From positions 36,549,404 through 36,613,403 of the forward strand of contig CM032122.1 of NCBI GenBank assembly GCA_018894105.1: 64,000 bases of DNA. The letters are read 5' to 3'. The notes beneath the pieces are model-generated. The model made no database searches. It had not been told where the DNA came from and was given only the letters and a program-made list of their open reading frames with translations. Source of the stretch: Jacaranda mimosifolia (lineage: Eukaryota; Streptophyta; Magnoliopsida; Lamiales; Bignoniaceae). Position numbers and translations under genes: made by a program. Below are positions 25,750-35,985 of this stretch, piece after piece. Each line of letters opens with the position of its first letter. Position 1 is the first letter of the stretch.

Positions 25750-26935
25750 CCAACATTTGTACCTCAAAACTGGATAATTGTACCTGATTTGGTCCCATTT
25801 GCACCTCGCTTGGGCAATGAAGCGGGTGATTTATCGTGAACATAGCAGCCTAGCATGTTGTTTAGTAAAGTAGCCAACATTTGTACCTCAAAACTGGATA
25901 ATTGTACCTGATTTGGCCCCATTTGCACCTCGCTTGGGCAATGAAGCGGGTGATTTATCGTGAACATAGCAGCCTAGCAAGTTGTTTAGTAAAGTAGCCA
26001 ACATTTGTACCTCAAAACTGGATAATTGTACCTGATTTGGCCCCAATTGCACCTCGCTTGAGCAATGAAGCGGGTGATTTATTGTGAACATAGCAGCCTA
26101 GCAAGTTGTTTACTAAAGTAGCCAACATTTGTACCTCAAAACTGGATAATTGTACCTGATTTGGCCCCATTTGCACCTCGCTTGGGCAATGAAGCGGGTG
26201 ATTTATCGTGAACATAGCAGCCTAGCATGTTGTTTAGTAAAGTAGCCAACATTTGTACCTCAAAACTGGATAATTGTACCTGATTTGGCCCCAATTGCAC
26301 CTCGCTTGAGCAATGAAGCGGGTGATTTATCGTGAACATAGCAGCCTAGCAAGTTGTTTACTAAAGTAGCCAACATTTGTACCTCAAAACTGGATAATTG
26401 TACCTGATTTGGCCCCATTTGCACCTCGCTTGGGCAATGAAGCGGGTGATTTATCGTGAACACAGCAGCCTAGCATGTTGTTTAGTAAAGTAGCCAACAT
26501 TTGTACCTCAAAACTGGATAATTGTACCTGATTTGGCCCCATTTGCACCTCGCTTGGGCAATGAAGCGGGTGATTTATCGTGAACACAGCAGCCTAGCAT
26601 GTTGTTTAGTAAAGTAGCCAACATTTGTACCTCAAAATTGGATAATTGTACCTGATTTGGCCCCATTTGCACCTCGCTTGGGCAATGAAGCGGGTGATTT
26701 ATCGTGAACATAGTAGCCTAGCAAGTTGTTTAGTAAAGTAGCCAACATTTGTACCTCAAAACTGGATAATTGTACCTGATTTGGCCCCATTTGCACCTCG
26801 CTTGGGCAATGAAGCGGGTGATTTATCGTGAACAAAGCAGCCTAGCATGTTGTTTAGTAAAATAGCCAACATTTGTACCTCAAAACTGGATAATTGTACC
26901 TGATTTGGCCCCATTTGCACATCTCTTGGGCAACT
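25740..26935 (+). repeat. 124-bp tandem repeat, nine units plus a partial tenth
   Basis: Units start at 25740 and every 124 bp thereafter to 26856, where a roughly 80-bp remnant ends the array. Each unit opens AGTAAAGTAGCCAACATTTG and holds TTTGTACCTCAAAAC, ATTGTACCTGATTTGG and TTTGCACCTCGCTTG. The first unit overlaps the transposase stop codon (GTAAAGTAG). Units are almost identical. Alternating variants (CCCCAATTG plus GCTTGAGC in units 3 and 5) suggest recent two-unit duplications. The 67-codon minus-strand frames repeated here are by-products of the period. Confidence 0.95.
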
Positions 26936-27326
26936 TTGTACTTAATATCTTCAAATTTTTACTAATATTCTTGGGCAATGAAATTTGTTCAAAGATTTGA
27001 TTTTGAATTCTTGGTAGTTAATCACCAAAATATTTTATAATATGAATAAAATAATATTAAGAATTTTCAGTTGTTAATCAGTAGTGTTCAACGGATGAAT
27101 GTTATCAATCGCAGTAATGAAAGAATACCTATGCTTTCATGGATGTAAACAAATGAGAATTTGTCGAACATATCCACCCTATGAAACATAGCAAATCCGT
27201 ACAACACCAAATCCGATGCTCTCAAATTATTGTACTTTCCCATCATTACAATTAGTGGAGGATAATTATTCATTTACAATAAGTGTACTTGAACAAAACA
27301 AATTTTATACTTTATTTGTTGCAGAT
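26936..27326. other. Spacer between the 124-bp and 207-bp arrays
   Basis: Non-coding and AT-rich, but still carries the element's core word (TTTGTACTTAATATC near 26935, ATTGTACTTTCCC near 27230, AAGTGTACTTGAAC near 27281). This suggests it is an older, decayed part of the same repeat landscape. Confidence 0.55.
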
Positions 27327-28196
27327 TGTACTTTCATTTTCCCTGGTTTGTACCTCATTGACCCCAAAATGCTCTCGAATCCGCCGCCCAATTTTAATTC
27401 TCTTGAAGTGTACATCCACGAAGCCCATTTTATACACCATCTGTTTCAATTTGTACTCCAGTTTTCATGAATTGTACTCAGGATCCCCGCCTTGTTTCAA
27501 TAGAATTTGAGTGTCCGTCCCCGAAACACATTTTATACTTTCATTTTCCCTGGTTTGTACCTCATTGCCCCCAAAATGCTCTCGAATCTGCCGCCCGGTT
27601 TTAATTCTCTTGAAGTGTACATCCACGAAGCCCATTTTATACACCATCTGTTTCAATTTGTACTCCAGTTTTCATGAATTGTACTCAGGATCCCCGCCTT
27701 GTTTCAATAGAATTTGAGTGTCCGTCCCCGAAACACATTTTATACTTTCATTTTCCCTGGTTTGTTCCTCATTGCCCCCAAAATGCTCTCGAATCTGCCG
27801 TCCGGTTTTAATTCTCTTGAAGTGTACATCCACGAAGCCCATTTTATACACCATCTGTTTCAATTTGTACTCCAGTTTTCATGAATTGTACTCAGGATCC
27901 CCGCCTTGTTTCAATAGAATTTGAGTGTCCGTCCCCGAAACACATTTTATACTTTCATTTTCCCTGGTTTGTACCTCATTGCCCCCAAAATGCTCTCGAA
28001 TCTGCCGCCCGATTTTAATTCTCTTGAAGTGTACATCCACGAAGCCCATTTTATACACCATCTGTTTCAATTTGTACTCTAGTTTTCATGAATTGTACTC
28101 AGGATCCCCGCCTTGTTTCAATAGAATTTGAGTGTCCGTCCCCGAAACACATTTTATACTTTCATTTTCCCTGGTTTGTACCTCATTGCCCCCAAG
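27327..28196 (+). repeat. 207-bp tandem repeat, about 4.2 copies
   Basis: Period 207 (for example the same phrase starts at 27511, 27718 and 27925). Each unit contains TTTGTACCTCATTGCCCCC, AAGTGTACATCCACG, AATTTGTACTCCAG, ATTGTACTCAGGATCCCC and GAGTGTCCGTCCCCG. The first unit is the most diverged, the inner three nearly identical. The array lies just beyond the 3' end of the Ulp1 gene. The 63- and 68-codon frames that recur with the period are not genes. Confidence 0.93.
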
Positions 28197-29455
28197 TTTG
28201 TATTCAAATTCCCAGCCCTGTTTCAGTTGAATTTAAGTTATAAATAGTTACTGGAAAATTACACTTAGCTACAAAACAATATTATAAACAAATTATGCTT
28301 CAAGTTACACATGTATTTACATATAAGTGCTTCAAATCCTGGCATTTTCATGAGTTAATATTCTATGCGCCATTTTCGCACGATATTTATCAACATTAAT
28401 TGTTCCAGCATCCCTCCAGAACACGGGGGTGTCCCTAGCAAAACCTTCTGCCCAAAGGCATACATAGACACCACAATCCACTGTACCCACTTGCTGCCTA
28501 CTTTTCCTCTGCTGTAGCTTTTCATCCACACGACTCCCCAGTGAAAGCCTAATGTACCGAGAATAAAATGAAGCCTACAAAAAATTTGTCAATTGTTGAC
28601 TCCACAAATTTGCAATGGGAAATCGTAGGGAAAGAAAGCAAACTTACAATGGCAACAGCTATCGGTTTGTATCTGGGGGCCATTATTGAATTCATGTATA
28701 AAAAAGAACGAGTGGATGTGTCAAGGACAACTAAGAACCAGTGCTGGCGCCGGCAAATCGGTAGGATTATGTAGCGACAGTTGTTTAAAACATCTACCGT
28801 CAGCTCTTCCAAATCTGAACAGGTGAAGCTGTTAAGCTTAAGCATCATCTCCATAAATTCTTCATCCGTAATATCCTTCATGTTGCGTTCATCTATTCGG
28901 TCTAATATATCAGCCTATGAAATATAAAACAAATGGTTAGACTCATCTCTCACCGTGTACTAAATTAAGTTAGGAAACTGTCATATACCTGCGCTATTGA
29001 GGACGTAAACCACACCTTGTGCTGACAGTTGTTGCTAAAAGATGGGCTACATAATATCGACATGTAACAGTCCACTATGTCGCCGGTAAGTTCTCCTCCA
29101 AATAAGAGCTCACAAAAGTCTCTTCCATTCAGAAGATGTCTTGCTCCTTCCCAGACGGTTACCCTACACAATTGTTAATTGTGTGTTCAGATACCAGTTT
29201 ATCCAATAGAAAAACAATAAGCAAATTTTGTTACCTCAAATTATCTCTTCCGACAAAGTGGTCGATGACTTCTCGCTCTTCTACTGGAATAAGAGCAAGT
29301 CCTCTATAATCAGTCCTTCCTTTATAGGGATCGGCCACTTCAGTCTTTGGGGTGACTTGTTCATCTACCACCAGGATTGGTTCTTTTGCCACCTGGATTG
29401 AATCTTGTGCCACCTCGATTGGTTCATTTGCCACCTGGGTTGGTTCATGTGCCAC

Positions 29456-30293
29456 CTAGGGTACAAACACAGCACATAGGAACCAAGTATTAACTATTGA
29501 AATATAAAAGATAAACACATGAAAGTACAGACTTCACCAACATGGAGTACAAAACTCAAGCACATAGGTGTAAAGTGTCAACTGCTGAGGTAGAATAGAT
29601 GAGCACATGAAGTACAAATACCACCAACATGGAGAACAAAACTCAAGCACATTAGGTGTAAAGTGTCAACTGCTGAGGTAGAATAGATGAGCACATGAAG
29701 TACAAATACCACCAACATGGAGAACAAAACTCAAGCACATTAGGTGTAAAGTGTCAACTGCTGAGGTAGAATAGATGAGCACATGAAGTACAAATACCAC
29801 CAACATGGAGAACAAAACTCAAGCACATTAGGTGTAAAGTGTCAACTGCTGAGGTAGAATAGATGAGCACATGAAGTACAAATACCACCAACATGGAGTA
29901 CAAAACTCAAGCACATTAGGTGTAAAGTGTCAACTGCTGAGGTAGAATAGATGGCACATGAAGTACAAATACCACCAACATGGAGTACAAAACTCAAGCC
30001 CATAAAAACAAAGTATCAACTGCTGAGGTAGAATAGACGAGCACATGAAGTACAAATACCCCAACATGGAGTACAAAACTCAAGCCCATAAAAAGGTGTA
30101 AAGTGTCAACTGCTGAGGTAGAAAAGATGAGCACATAAGTGCAAGTATCAATAATATGAAGTATAAGACATCATCCATTAAGTGCAAATATCAACCCATC
30201 AAGTATAAGATATCATAATACTTATTACAAACAGACAGTTTACAAATGAAATGCAAGTAGGAAAAAAATAAAACATTAAGTAGTGTACAACAC
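29456..30293 (-). repeat. 88-bp tandem repeat filling intron 4 of the Ulp1 gene
   Basis: About seven copies of an 88-bp unit (AAAACTCAAGCAC...GTGTAAAGTGTCAACTGCTG...GAAGTACAAATACCACC) occupy roughly 29524-30140. In the sense direction of this gene each unit reads TTTGTACTTCATGTG and TTTGTACTCCATG, the element's core motif. The intron boundaries keep phase 0 (AAG|GTGTTG donor, CCCTAG acceptor), though the donor is weak. Confidence 0.85.
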
Positions 30294-31891
30294 CTTCTTC
30301 TGCTCTTGTTCTTTATTTTTTCGTGCACGAGGACGAGCACGGTAGGTCTTTGTCACTTGTCTTGCTCTTTTGGCTGGTGTGGTGCTGGGGGGGCTGACAA
30401 AATCTGAAGATTTCTGTTTTCGCTTCCTATCTTCTCGATTGCGCACATTTGTCACAATCGAAGACATGACATTAGCCACTTCAATCTCATATTCCTCGAA
30501 CTCAGCCCCTTCAATTGGTATATAATGTGCTGTCTTCAATGGTCTGGGGGAATCTGAAGGATCATGACGTTTTTTGGTTCGACTTTCTTCATCCACCATG
30601 TCTTCAGAATCATCCCCTTCTTTCTGTGCATCATGTACCAAATCAAGTACCCCCTCATGCACATATTCACCAACTTCCTCCTCAAGCTCCACCGCATTAG
30701 TCTCTTCCTCAGTTGGATGCTCCTCCTCACCCTGCTCCTTCATTACCATGTATTCCAATGAAGCAATTTTTTCTTTCAATGATTTAATTTCTTCTCCGTT
30801 CGCTGCAATCATTGCTTCATATATTGTATGATCACAGACATGGACTTCATTCATGACAGTACTGGCAGCCTCTGATTTCTTGATCAAATCTGCCAATTCT
30901 AACTCCTTTGGAGCAGGGTTGAGGTCTACAACATATTACAATGGAAATAATTATCAAATTCAAATTATTATACAAACAACAAATAATGAATTATTACAAT
31001 TATTACCATATCTGCTGTAACTTGCTTCAACTTCTTCTCTGCCTGCTCCACATTTTGTGGGAGTTTGCTATCCTTCCACCGGTAAAAGCGTGGAAACTCA
31101 AACAAACTCACTGGTGTAGCTAGTGATGGGATGCGTTCATAAACCCATGCCTGTCATTCATAAATCTAAAAATTATACTCACTTGAATATAAATATAATC
31201 AATGCTATTAGAAAAATGAAGCAAACACTTACCATCAACCCTACTGTACACCCATCAATGTACTTCTTTCTTGTTTTTCCACCTACTCCTAAATGGTTCC
31301 TCATATCTTGCACAAGAAACCTGTGTGCAGCTTTGCCCCATGCATACAGACCAACTCTGGACAAATTGTCCAAGTATGGTAGGAGAAATCGTGGAGTCCA
31401 GTAATTAGATGTTGGAAACAAAATACAATTAAAAACAAAAACTATGTACAACCTAGAAAAATCATTCAAGTCCTCCACACTATCCTTATATACATACTCC
31501 TCAAGTTTTTTAGCTATTTCAGATCTAGTTATATTCTACAGCTTTCCAGAAAAAAGCCGCTCAAAAGTTGAAGACTTTATCTTCAATGTTATGTCAACAG
31601 ATTGCCCCACATGTGGCAACCCTAAAACCATTGAAAATTTAGCTGCAGAAAAAGGAACCTCAACCCCCTCCGCAAAATGAAATGAGAGCTTTTTTGGGTC
31701 AAACCTCCTAAGTATAGCTTCAAGTCGAATGAAACTTGAACTTAACTTCGGCATATCCATGTATATATAGAAAGGGGTCTTCTTCAATGCATCAAAATGT
31801 TTGGACCCCATCTTGGACTTCACAAGCTCCAATTTACTATGAAAATATTGGGGGGAGCAACGAGAACAGACCTCACAACGTCTTGGCTTTG

Positions 31892-33931
31892 CTGCAAGGC
31901 CAAAAAAAAAATAGTATATTAACAAATAATAAAGTAACCCTTTTAGATAGTGTGTTCTAAAAGCATGAATATTTTCTACTAAAATATCTTCAAAAATGTA
32001 CTATAGAAACACATAATATATACTACACTTTCAGTTATTCTATACAGATTATATACTAAAGTTCCATTTAATGTATACTGCAGTAATAAAGGTTTTATAC
32101 TTCAGTTTCTTCTAAAATGTGCTGCATATGCGAAGATTATATATTACATTTTCAGTTAATGTATAATGCAGGCTGAATGTTTATGTACTAAAATGCTGCT
32201 ATTATATATTGCAGCAACATAGATTACATACTACCCTTATGCCTGAAGTGTACTGTCAGATTGAATGCTTTATACTGCATTTATTCCTAAAATGTATTGC
32301 ACCTACAGAGATTTTATACTACACCTTTGTCCAAAGTGTACTCCGGATGCTCTTAAAATGTACTGCATGTTTGAATGCTTCATACTACACTTATGCTTAA
32401 AGTGTACTACACGTTTTCATGTTTTGTACTACTTTGCTTCAACAGAGATTTTATACTACACCTTTGTCCAAAGTGTACTCCATATGCTATTAAAATGTAC
32501 TGAATGTTTGAATGCTTCATACTGCACTTATGCATAAAGTGTACTGCCAGTTTGCACGTTTTATACTACTTTGCTCCAATGGAGATTTTATTCTACACTT
32601 TTGCCTAAAGTGTACTCCAAATGCTTCTAAAATGTAGCACAGATTATATTCTACCTTTTGCCTAATGTATACTGCAATCTTGAATGCTTTATACTGCATT
32701 TGTTCCTAAAATGTACTGCACCTACAGAGATTTTATACTACACCTTTGTCCAAAGTGTACTCCAGATGCCCTTGAAATGTACTGCAGGTTTGAATGCTTC
32801 ATACTACACTTATGTCTAAAGTGTACTGCACGTTTTCATGTTTTGTACTAATTTGCTTCAACAGAGATTTTATACTACACCTTTGTCTGAAGTGTACTCC
32901 AGATGCTCTTAAAATGTACTGCATGTTTGAATGCTTCATACTGCCCTTATGCCTAAAGTGTACTGCCAGTTTGCATGTTTTATACTACTTTGCTCTAATG
33001 GAGATTTTATACTACACTTTTGCCTAAAGTGTACTCCAAATGCTTCTAAAATATAGCACATATTATATTCTACCTTTTGCCTAATGTATACTGCAATCTT
33101 GAATGCTTTATACCACATAAATTTGTTTCTAAAATGTACTTCTACAAAACAGATTGTATACTGCATTTGTGTCTGAAATGCCCTGCACCTACATTTTTGC
33201 CTAAACCGTACTGGCAGTTTGCTTTATACTATACTTATGCCTAAAGTGTACTGCACCAATAGATGTTTTATACAGCACTTTTGGCTAAAGTGTACTCCAG
33301 ATGCTTTTTAAAGGTAATGCGTTTATTCACATTATATACTATCTTTTGCCTAATGTATACTGCAAGTTTGAATACTTTATATTACATACATTTGTTTCTA
33401 AAATGTACTGCTGCAACAGATCATATATAACACCTATGCCTAAAGTACACTGCTCGTTTGAATGTTTTATACTGCTTTGCTACTAAAATGTACTGCGCCT
33501 ACTCAGATTATATTCCACACTTATATCTAAAGCATACTACCAATTTGATTGTTTTATACTACATTTGCTTCCAAATTGTACTGAAGCTACCCACATTATA
33601 TACTACACTTTTGCTAATGTATACTGCATGCTTTCATGTTCTGTACTACAGATAACACACCACCACATTCAGATAGTTTTAAAATATAATTTTTCCGTAC
33701 ACTTTTTGTTTAAAAAGAAGTATAAATCCCTTAAAGGTGAAGTGCAACTTTCATGACCTTCAAGTACAAATCAGAACTTCCAATCTCACAATAGAAACCA
33801 TATATCAAATGGGTCCAACTATTTAACGACTAAAAAATGAATAAAAACCCTAAACATGAGAAAATAGACAAGAAATGAGTGAAACACTGAAAAATCACGG
33901 ACATTTGAAGTTTCAAATGCAGAAAACATAC
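31892..33931 (-). repeat. Ulp1-gene intron 1, built of degenerate TGTACTGCA/TATACTRCA repeats
   Basis: A 2,040-bp inferred intron: sense donor AAG|GTATGT at 33931, acceptor TTGCAG at 31892, phases matching (G plus CA gives Ala). From about 31980 to 33660 the plus strand is a mosaic of AAAGTGTACTCCAGATGCT, AAAATGTACTGCA, TTTTATACTACAC and GTTTTGTACTACTTTGC in a loosely repeated order. Many short plus-strand frames through it (for example 32265-32537) are repeat artefacts. Confidence 0.75.
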
Positions 33932-34189
33932 CTTTGTTCCTTTCAGTCACTTGTTTTTTTACTTCGCTTCTCTTTGCAGCTGTTTTTCGTTCCATTGTCG
34001 CAGTAAAATGGCAGAAATTTTGTTGTTGTTGTTTTTTTTTTCCCACTTCTTCTTCTTCTTCTTCTTCTCGCGACAGTGGTAGAGGAACGGTTTCGCGCCC
34101 TTTTCTTTTGGCGCTTAGAAAGGTTGGTTTCAAGACAATAAAGAAAATAAGAAGCGTTCTTCTTAAGAGAGAACGCATTTTCGAGGTTT

Positions 34190-34354
34190 TTTTGTTGTTT
34201 TTTCCAGCTGCAAGGGTATACTGGTCTTTCTGAAAGATATGGGGAGTAATTCCTAACTTTTGTGAAAAAGTGGGGAGTTTTGTGTGAAATAATTCAAATG
34301 GGGACTGATCACTAAATTGAAAGTAGGATTAGGGATTTTTTTCTAATTAACTCT
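34190..34354 (-). repeat. Right terminal inverted repeat of the MULE
   Basis: Read from the right end inward (minus strand) it begins GAGTTAATTAGAAAAAAATC and continues CTACTTTCAATTTAGTG, TCAGTCCCC, AACTCCCC and AATTACTCCCC, matching the left end with several substitutions. It precedes the first ATG of the Ulp1 gene by only 12 bp (or about 195 bp if 33995 is used), so it probably contains that gene's promoter. Confidence 0.8.
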
Positions 34355-34363
34355 TGAGTTATA

Positions 34364-34757
34364 AATTTCTCATTTTAGAAGGAGAGTAATCAAAATTTGT
34401 GAAATGCATAATAAGGGTAAAAAAGCTTATTATAAATCACGAGTTCAGCAATATAAAAGGTTGAGAGTATTTCTTAATAATTTTAAAAATATTTCAAACT
34501 TCGCACTTGTAGTATAAGGAAGATATTGACTAGTATTCCATAGAAATGAATGAAAACATTGAGAAGCAAATAAATTAAGCATAATATGAAGAAGGTGGAA
34601 GAGGGACGGCCTGTAAATCACCAGAAGTGTCCTTAATTAGCCTTGCGGGTTCATATATATATATATTGATGAGGGTTCGGTTTCGATGATGAAGATGGAT
34701 CGGATCTGAATCACGATCCGTGGTATGATCTTCTGGATTGGTTTGTGATTGGAATCC
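34364..34757. other. Flank right of the MULE
   Basis: AT-rich intergenic DNA. A 63-codon minus-strand frame (34575-34766) is somewhat less AT-rich but matches no family I recognise. Confidence 0.4.
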
Positions 34758-35332
34758 TGCAATCACAGCAAACGTTAAGCTAGCCGAGAGGCCCTCGGCT
34801 TAGGCCCTCCGACTCTTAAGTCAGTATATATTCGACCTCTCAAATCGAGCAGCAGAACGTAGAGGCTTTTGAGTGTATGAGTGCATACCTGTGAGAGGCA
34901 AGGTTGAGGGGTTTTTATATTCCTCTCCCTTGTAGGAAATGTCAGGGAAGCCCTTGGCTTACCCAAGGGACTTCCAGCCTCCTGTCGGGGGTAATTGGTC
35001 AATTCCCCCGTTTGAATATTGCCAGCTGAATGTCCTTTTATGCTGCAGGACAAGATGACACACTGTTGCGGCGTCTGCTATGTCAGATGGTGAGGGGCGG
35101 AGCATGCGCCATTAATGCGGAGGCGTGTTGCCAGTCAACGTATTTAATGCGGTGGCAGAGTACTGTGCGGGGTTCGACTTGCGAATCGACCTTGAAGGGT
35201 CAACAAAGGTCGAGCAGCGCCGAGGGCGATGGAGCGCCTTGTTGATCAATCGAACAGGGTCGACGAGTCACTTGAGTCTTGGGCCGTTGATTGAGTGTTG
35301 GGCCTCGTTGATTTGGGCCATCCTATATCATA
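34758..35332 (-). mobile_element. Putative solo LTR of a retrotransposon, minus orientation
   Basis: A sharply GC-richer block bounded by TGCAATCACAGC and CATCCTATATCA (TG...CA in both directions). On the minus strand it has the layout of an LTR: U3 with CTCGGCGCTGCTCGACC and CAAGGG..CCTTGG words, a TATA box (GAATATAAAAACCCCTC at about 34908-34924), then a transcribed-looking CCTTGCCTCTCACAGG leader. No flanking gag/pol and no clear target duplication were found. The 92-codon minus frame inside (34775-35053) is probably not a gene. Confidence 0.5.
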
Positions 35333-35985
35333 TATATATATATATTTGTAAATATATATTAATAATATGACAACAAATGAGGAGAAAGAATTGTCGTTTC
35401 ATTTTCATCTATATATATTCTAATCAACATAGAAAGTCACATGTAATCTTATCCTAGGAACAGGATTCAAAACCTTTTCAATCCCCTTCCCTCACCGAAC
35501 ATGATAACCTAGGATAGATGGGTATATATAATAAACAAGCACAATTGGGAAAAAATTAGTTTGTCCTTTGAATTGACCCATCCAATAATTGAGCTAATAT
35601 TCCGACACATTAATGGATTGCCTCCATAAAAATAATACGTGCCTGATAAAAAGATTAAAAAAAAAAAAAATCTTTATGGGTTCTTTCAGAATTAAAGAAG
35701 GTAAGGGAAAGGAGGCAAACAGGAGATGCACGTTAGAGTTATGGAAAAGAAAATAATAAAAGTCGTACGTTATAATCGTGCAGGTTTATTAATTTATAGT
35801 TAGAATGTGTGGATCTAATAATTTTTTAGTTTTGTTTAAGAAAAAAAAAGTTATTCATCACTTCTATACTTAGATCTTGAATTTCAGTAAGATCTTTATA
35901 TAAAAAAAAAATTACAATTTGAATAGTGTAATTTTATAATTTAATTAATTTATGTACCATGATTTGTTATTAATTTTTTCACTAA
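35333..35985. other. Intergenic, no gene recognised
   Basis: Starts with a (TA)n tract next to the putative LTR. The remainder is AT-rich with A-tracts; nothing recognised. Confidence 0.45.

Larger units (their letters stand above)
28332..34178 (-). pseudogene. DUF1985/Ulp1 (C48 SUMO-protease-like) gene of the MULE, interrupted by an in-frame TAG
   Basis: Eight minus-strand exons: 34178 (or ATG 33995)-33932, 31891-31233, 31150-31007, about 30930-30294, 29455-29235, 29163-28989, 28914-28648 and 28574-28332. Phases agree at all junctions except 3/4, which I could not resolve. Exon 2 resembles DUF1985, the plant domain often fused to Ulp1 in transposons. Exon 4 is acidic then basic (KRARQVTKTYRARPRARKNK, likely nuclear signal). 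Exon 5 has VAxEP heptads. Exons 7-8 form the C48 domain: His in RRQHWFLVVLD and nucleophile in QVGTVDCGVYVC. The position of the acidic catalytic residue, 17 after the His, is Asn (YMNSI). A TAG at 31538-31536 splits an otherwise continuous exon 2 (SGKL, stop, NITRSEIAKKLEEY), so the gene as read is probably broken. Such proteins are thought to strip SUMO; what benefit they bring the element is unknown. Confidence 0.82.
21574..34354. mobile_element. Complete 12.8-kb Mutator-like element (MULE) carrying transposase and Ulp1-type genes
   Basis: Both ends are visible. A perfect 9-bp duplication TTGAGTTAT flanks it (21565-21573 and 34355-34363), the length diagnostic of Mutator insertions. The diverged inverted termini align from the outermost base through blocks CTACTTTCAA, TCAGTCCCC, ACTCCC, and ATTACTCCC over about 120-160 bp. 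Inside, a transposase gene runs rightward from the left end and a DUF1985/Ulp1 gene runs leftward from the right end, converging near 25750-28330. MULEs with captured Ulp1-like proteases are known in plants (Kaonashi-type elements of Arabidopsis, CUMULE of melon). The convergent layout recalls maize MuDR. The intact duplication suggests the insertion is not ancient, although the termini have diverged from each other. Confidence 0.92.

Noticed and set aside
25764..26835. Eight overlapping 67-codon minus-strand frames, nearly identical
   Set aside because: They recur every 124 bp with the tandem repeat and overlap each other. They are open by chance of the unit sequence, with no start context or family match.
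25740..26935. Regular array considered as CRISPR-like
   Set aside because: The 124-bp units are contiguous with no unique spacers, and the genome is plant nuclear DNA.
27283..28131. Repeated 63- and 68-codon frames on both strands
   Set aside because: Produced by the 207-bp repeat (207 is divisible by 3), overlapping on opposite strands and lacking any domain.
32209..33756. Series of Cys/Tyr-rich 60-90-codon frames (YTTFVQSVL.. type)
   Set aside because: They are translations of the degenerate TGTACT repeats inside the Ulp1-gene first intron, antisense to that gene. Composition only mimics a secreted Cys-rich peptide family.
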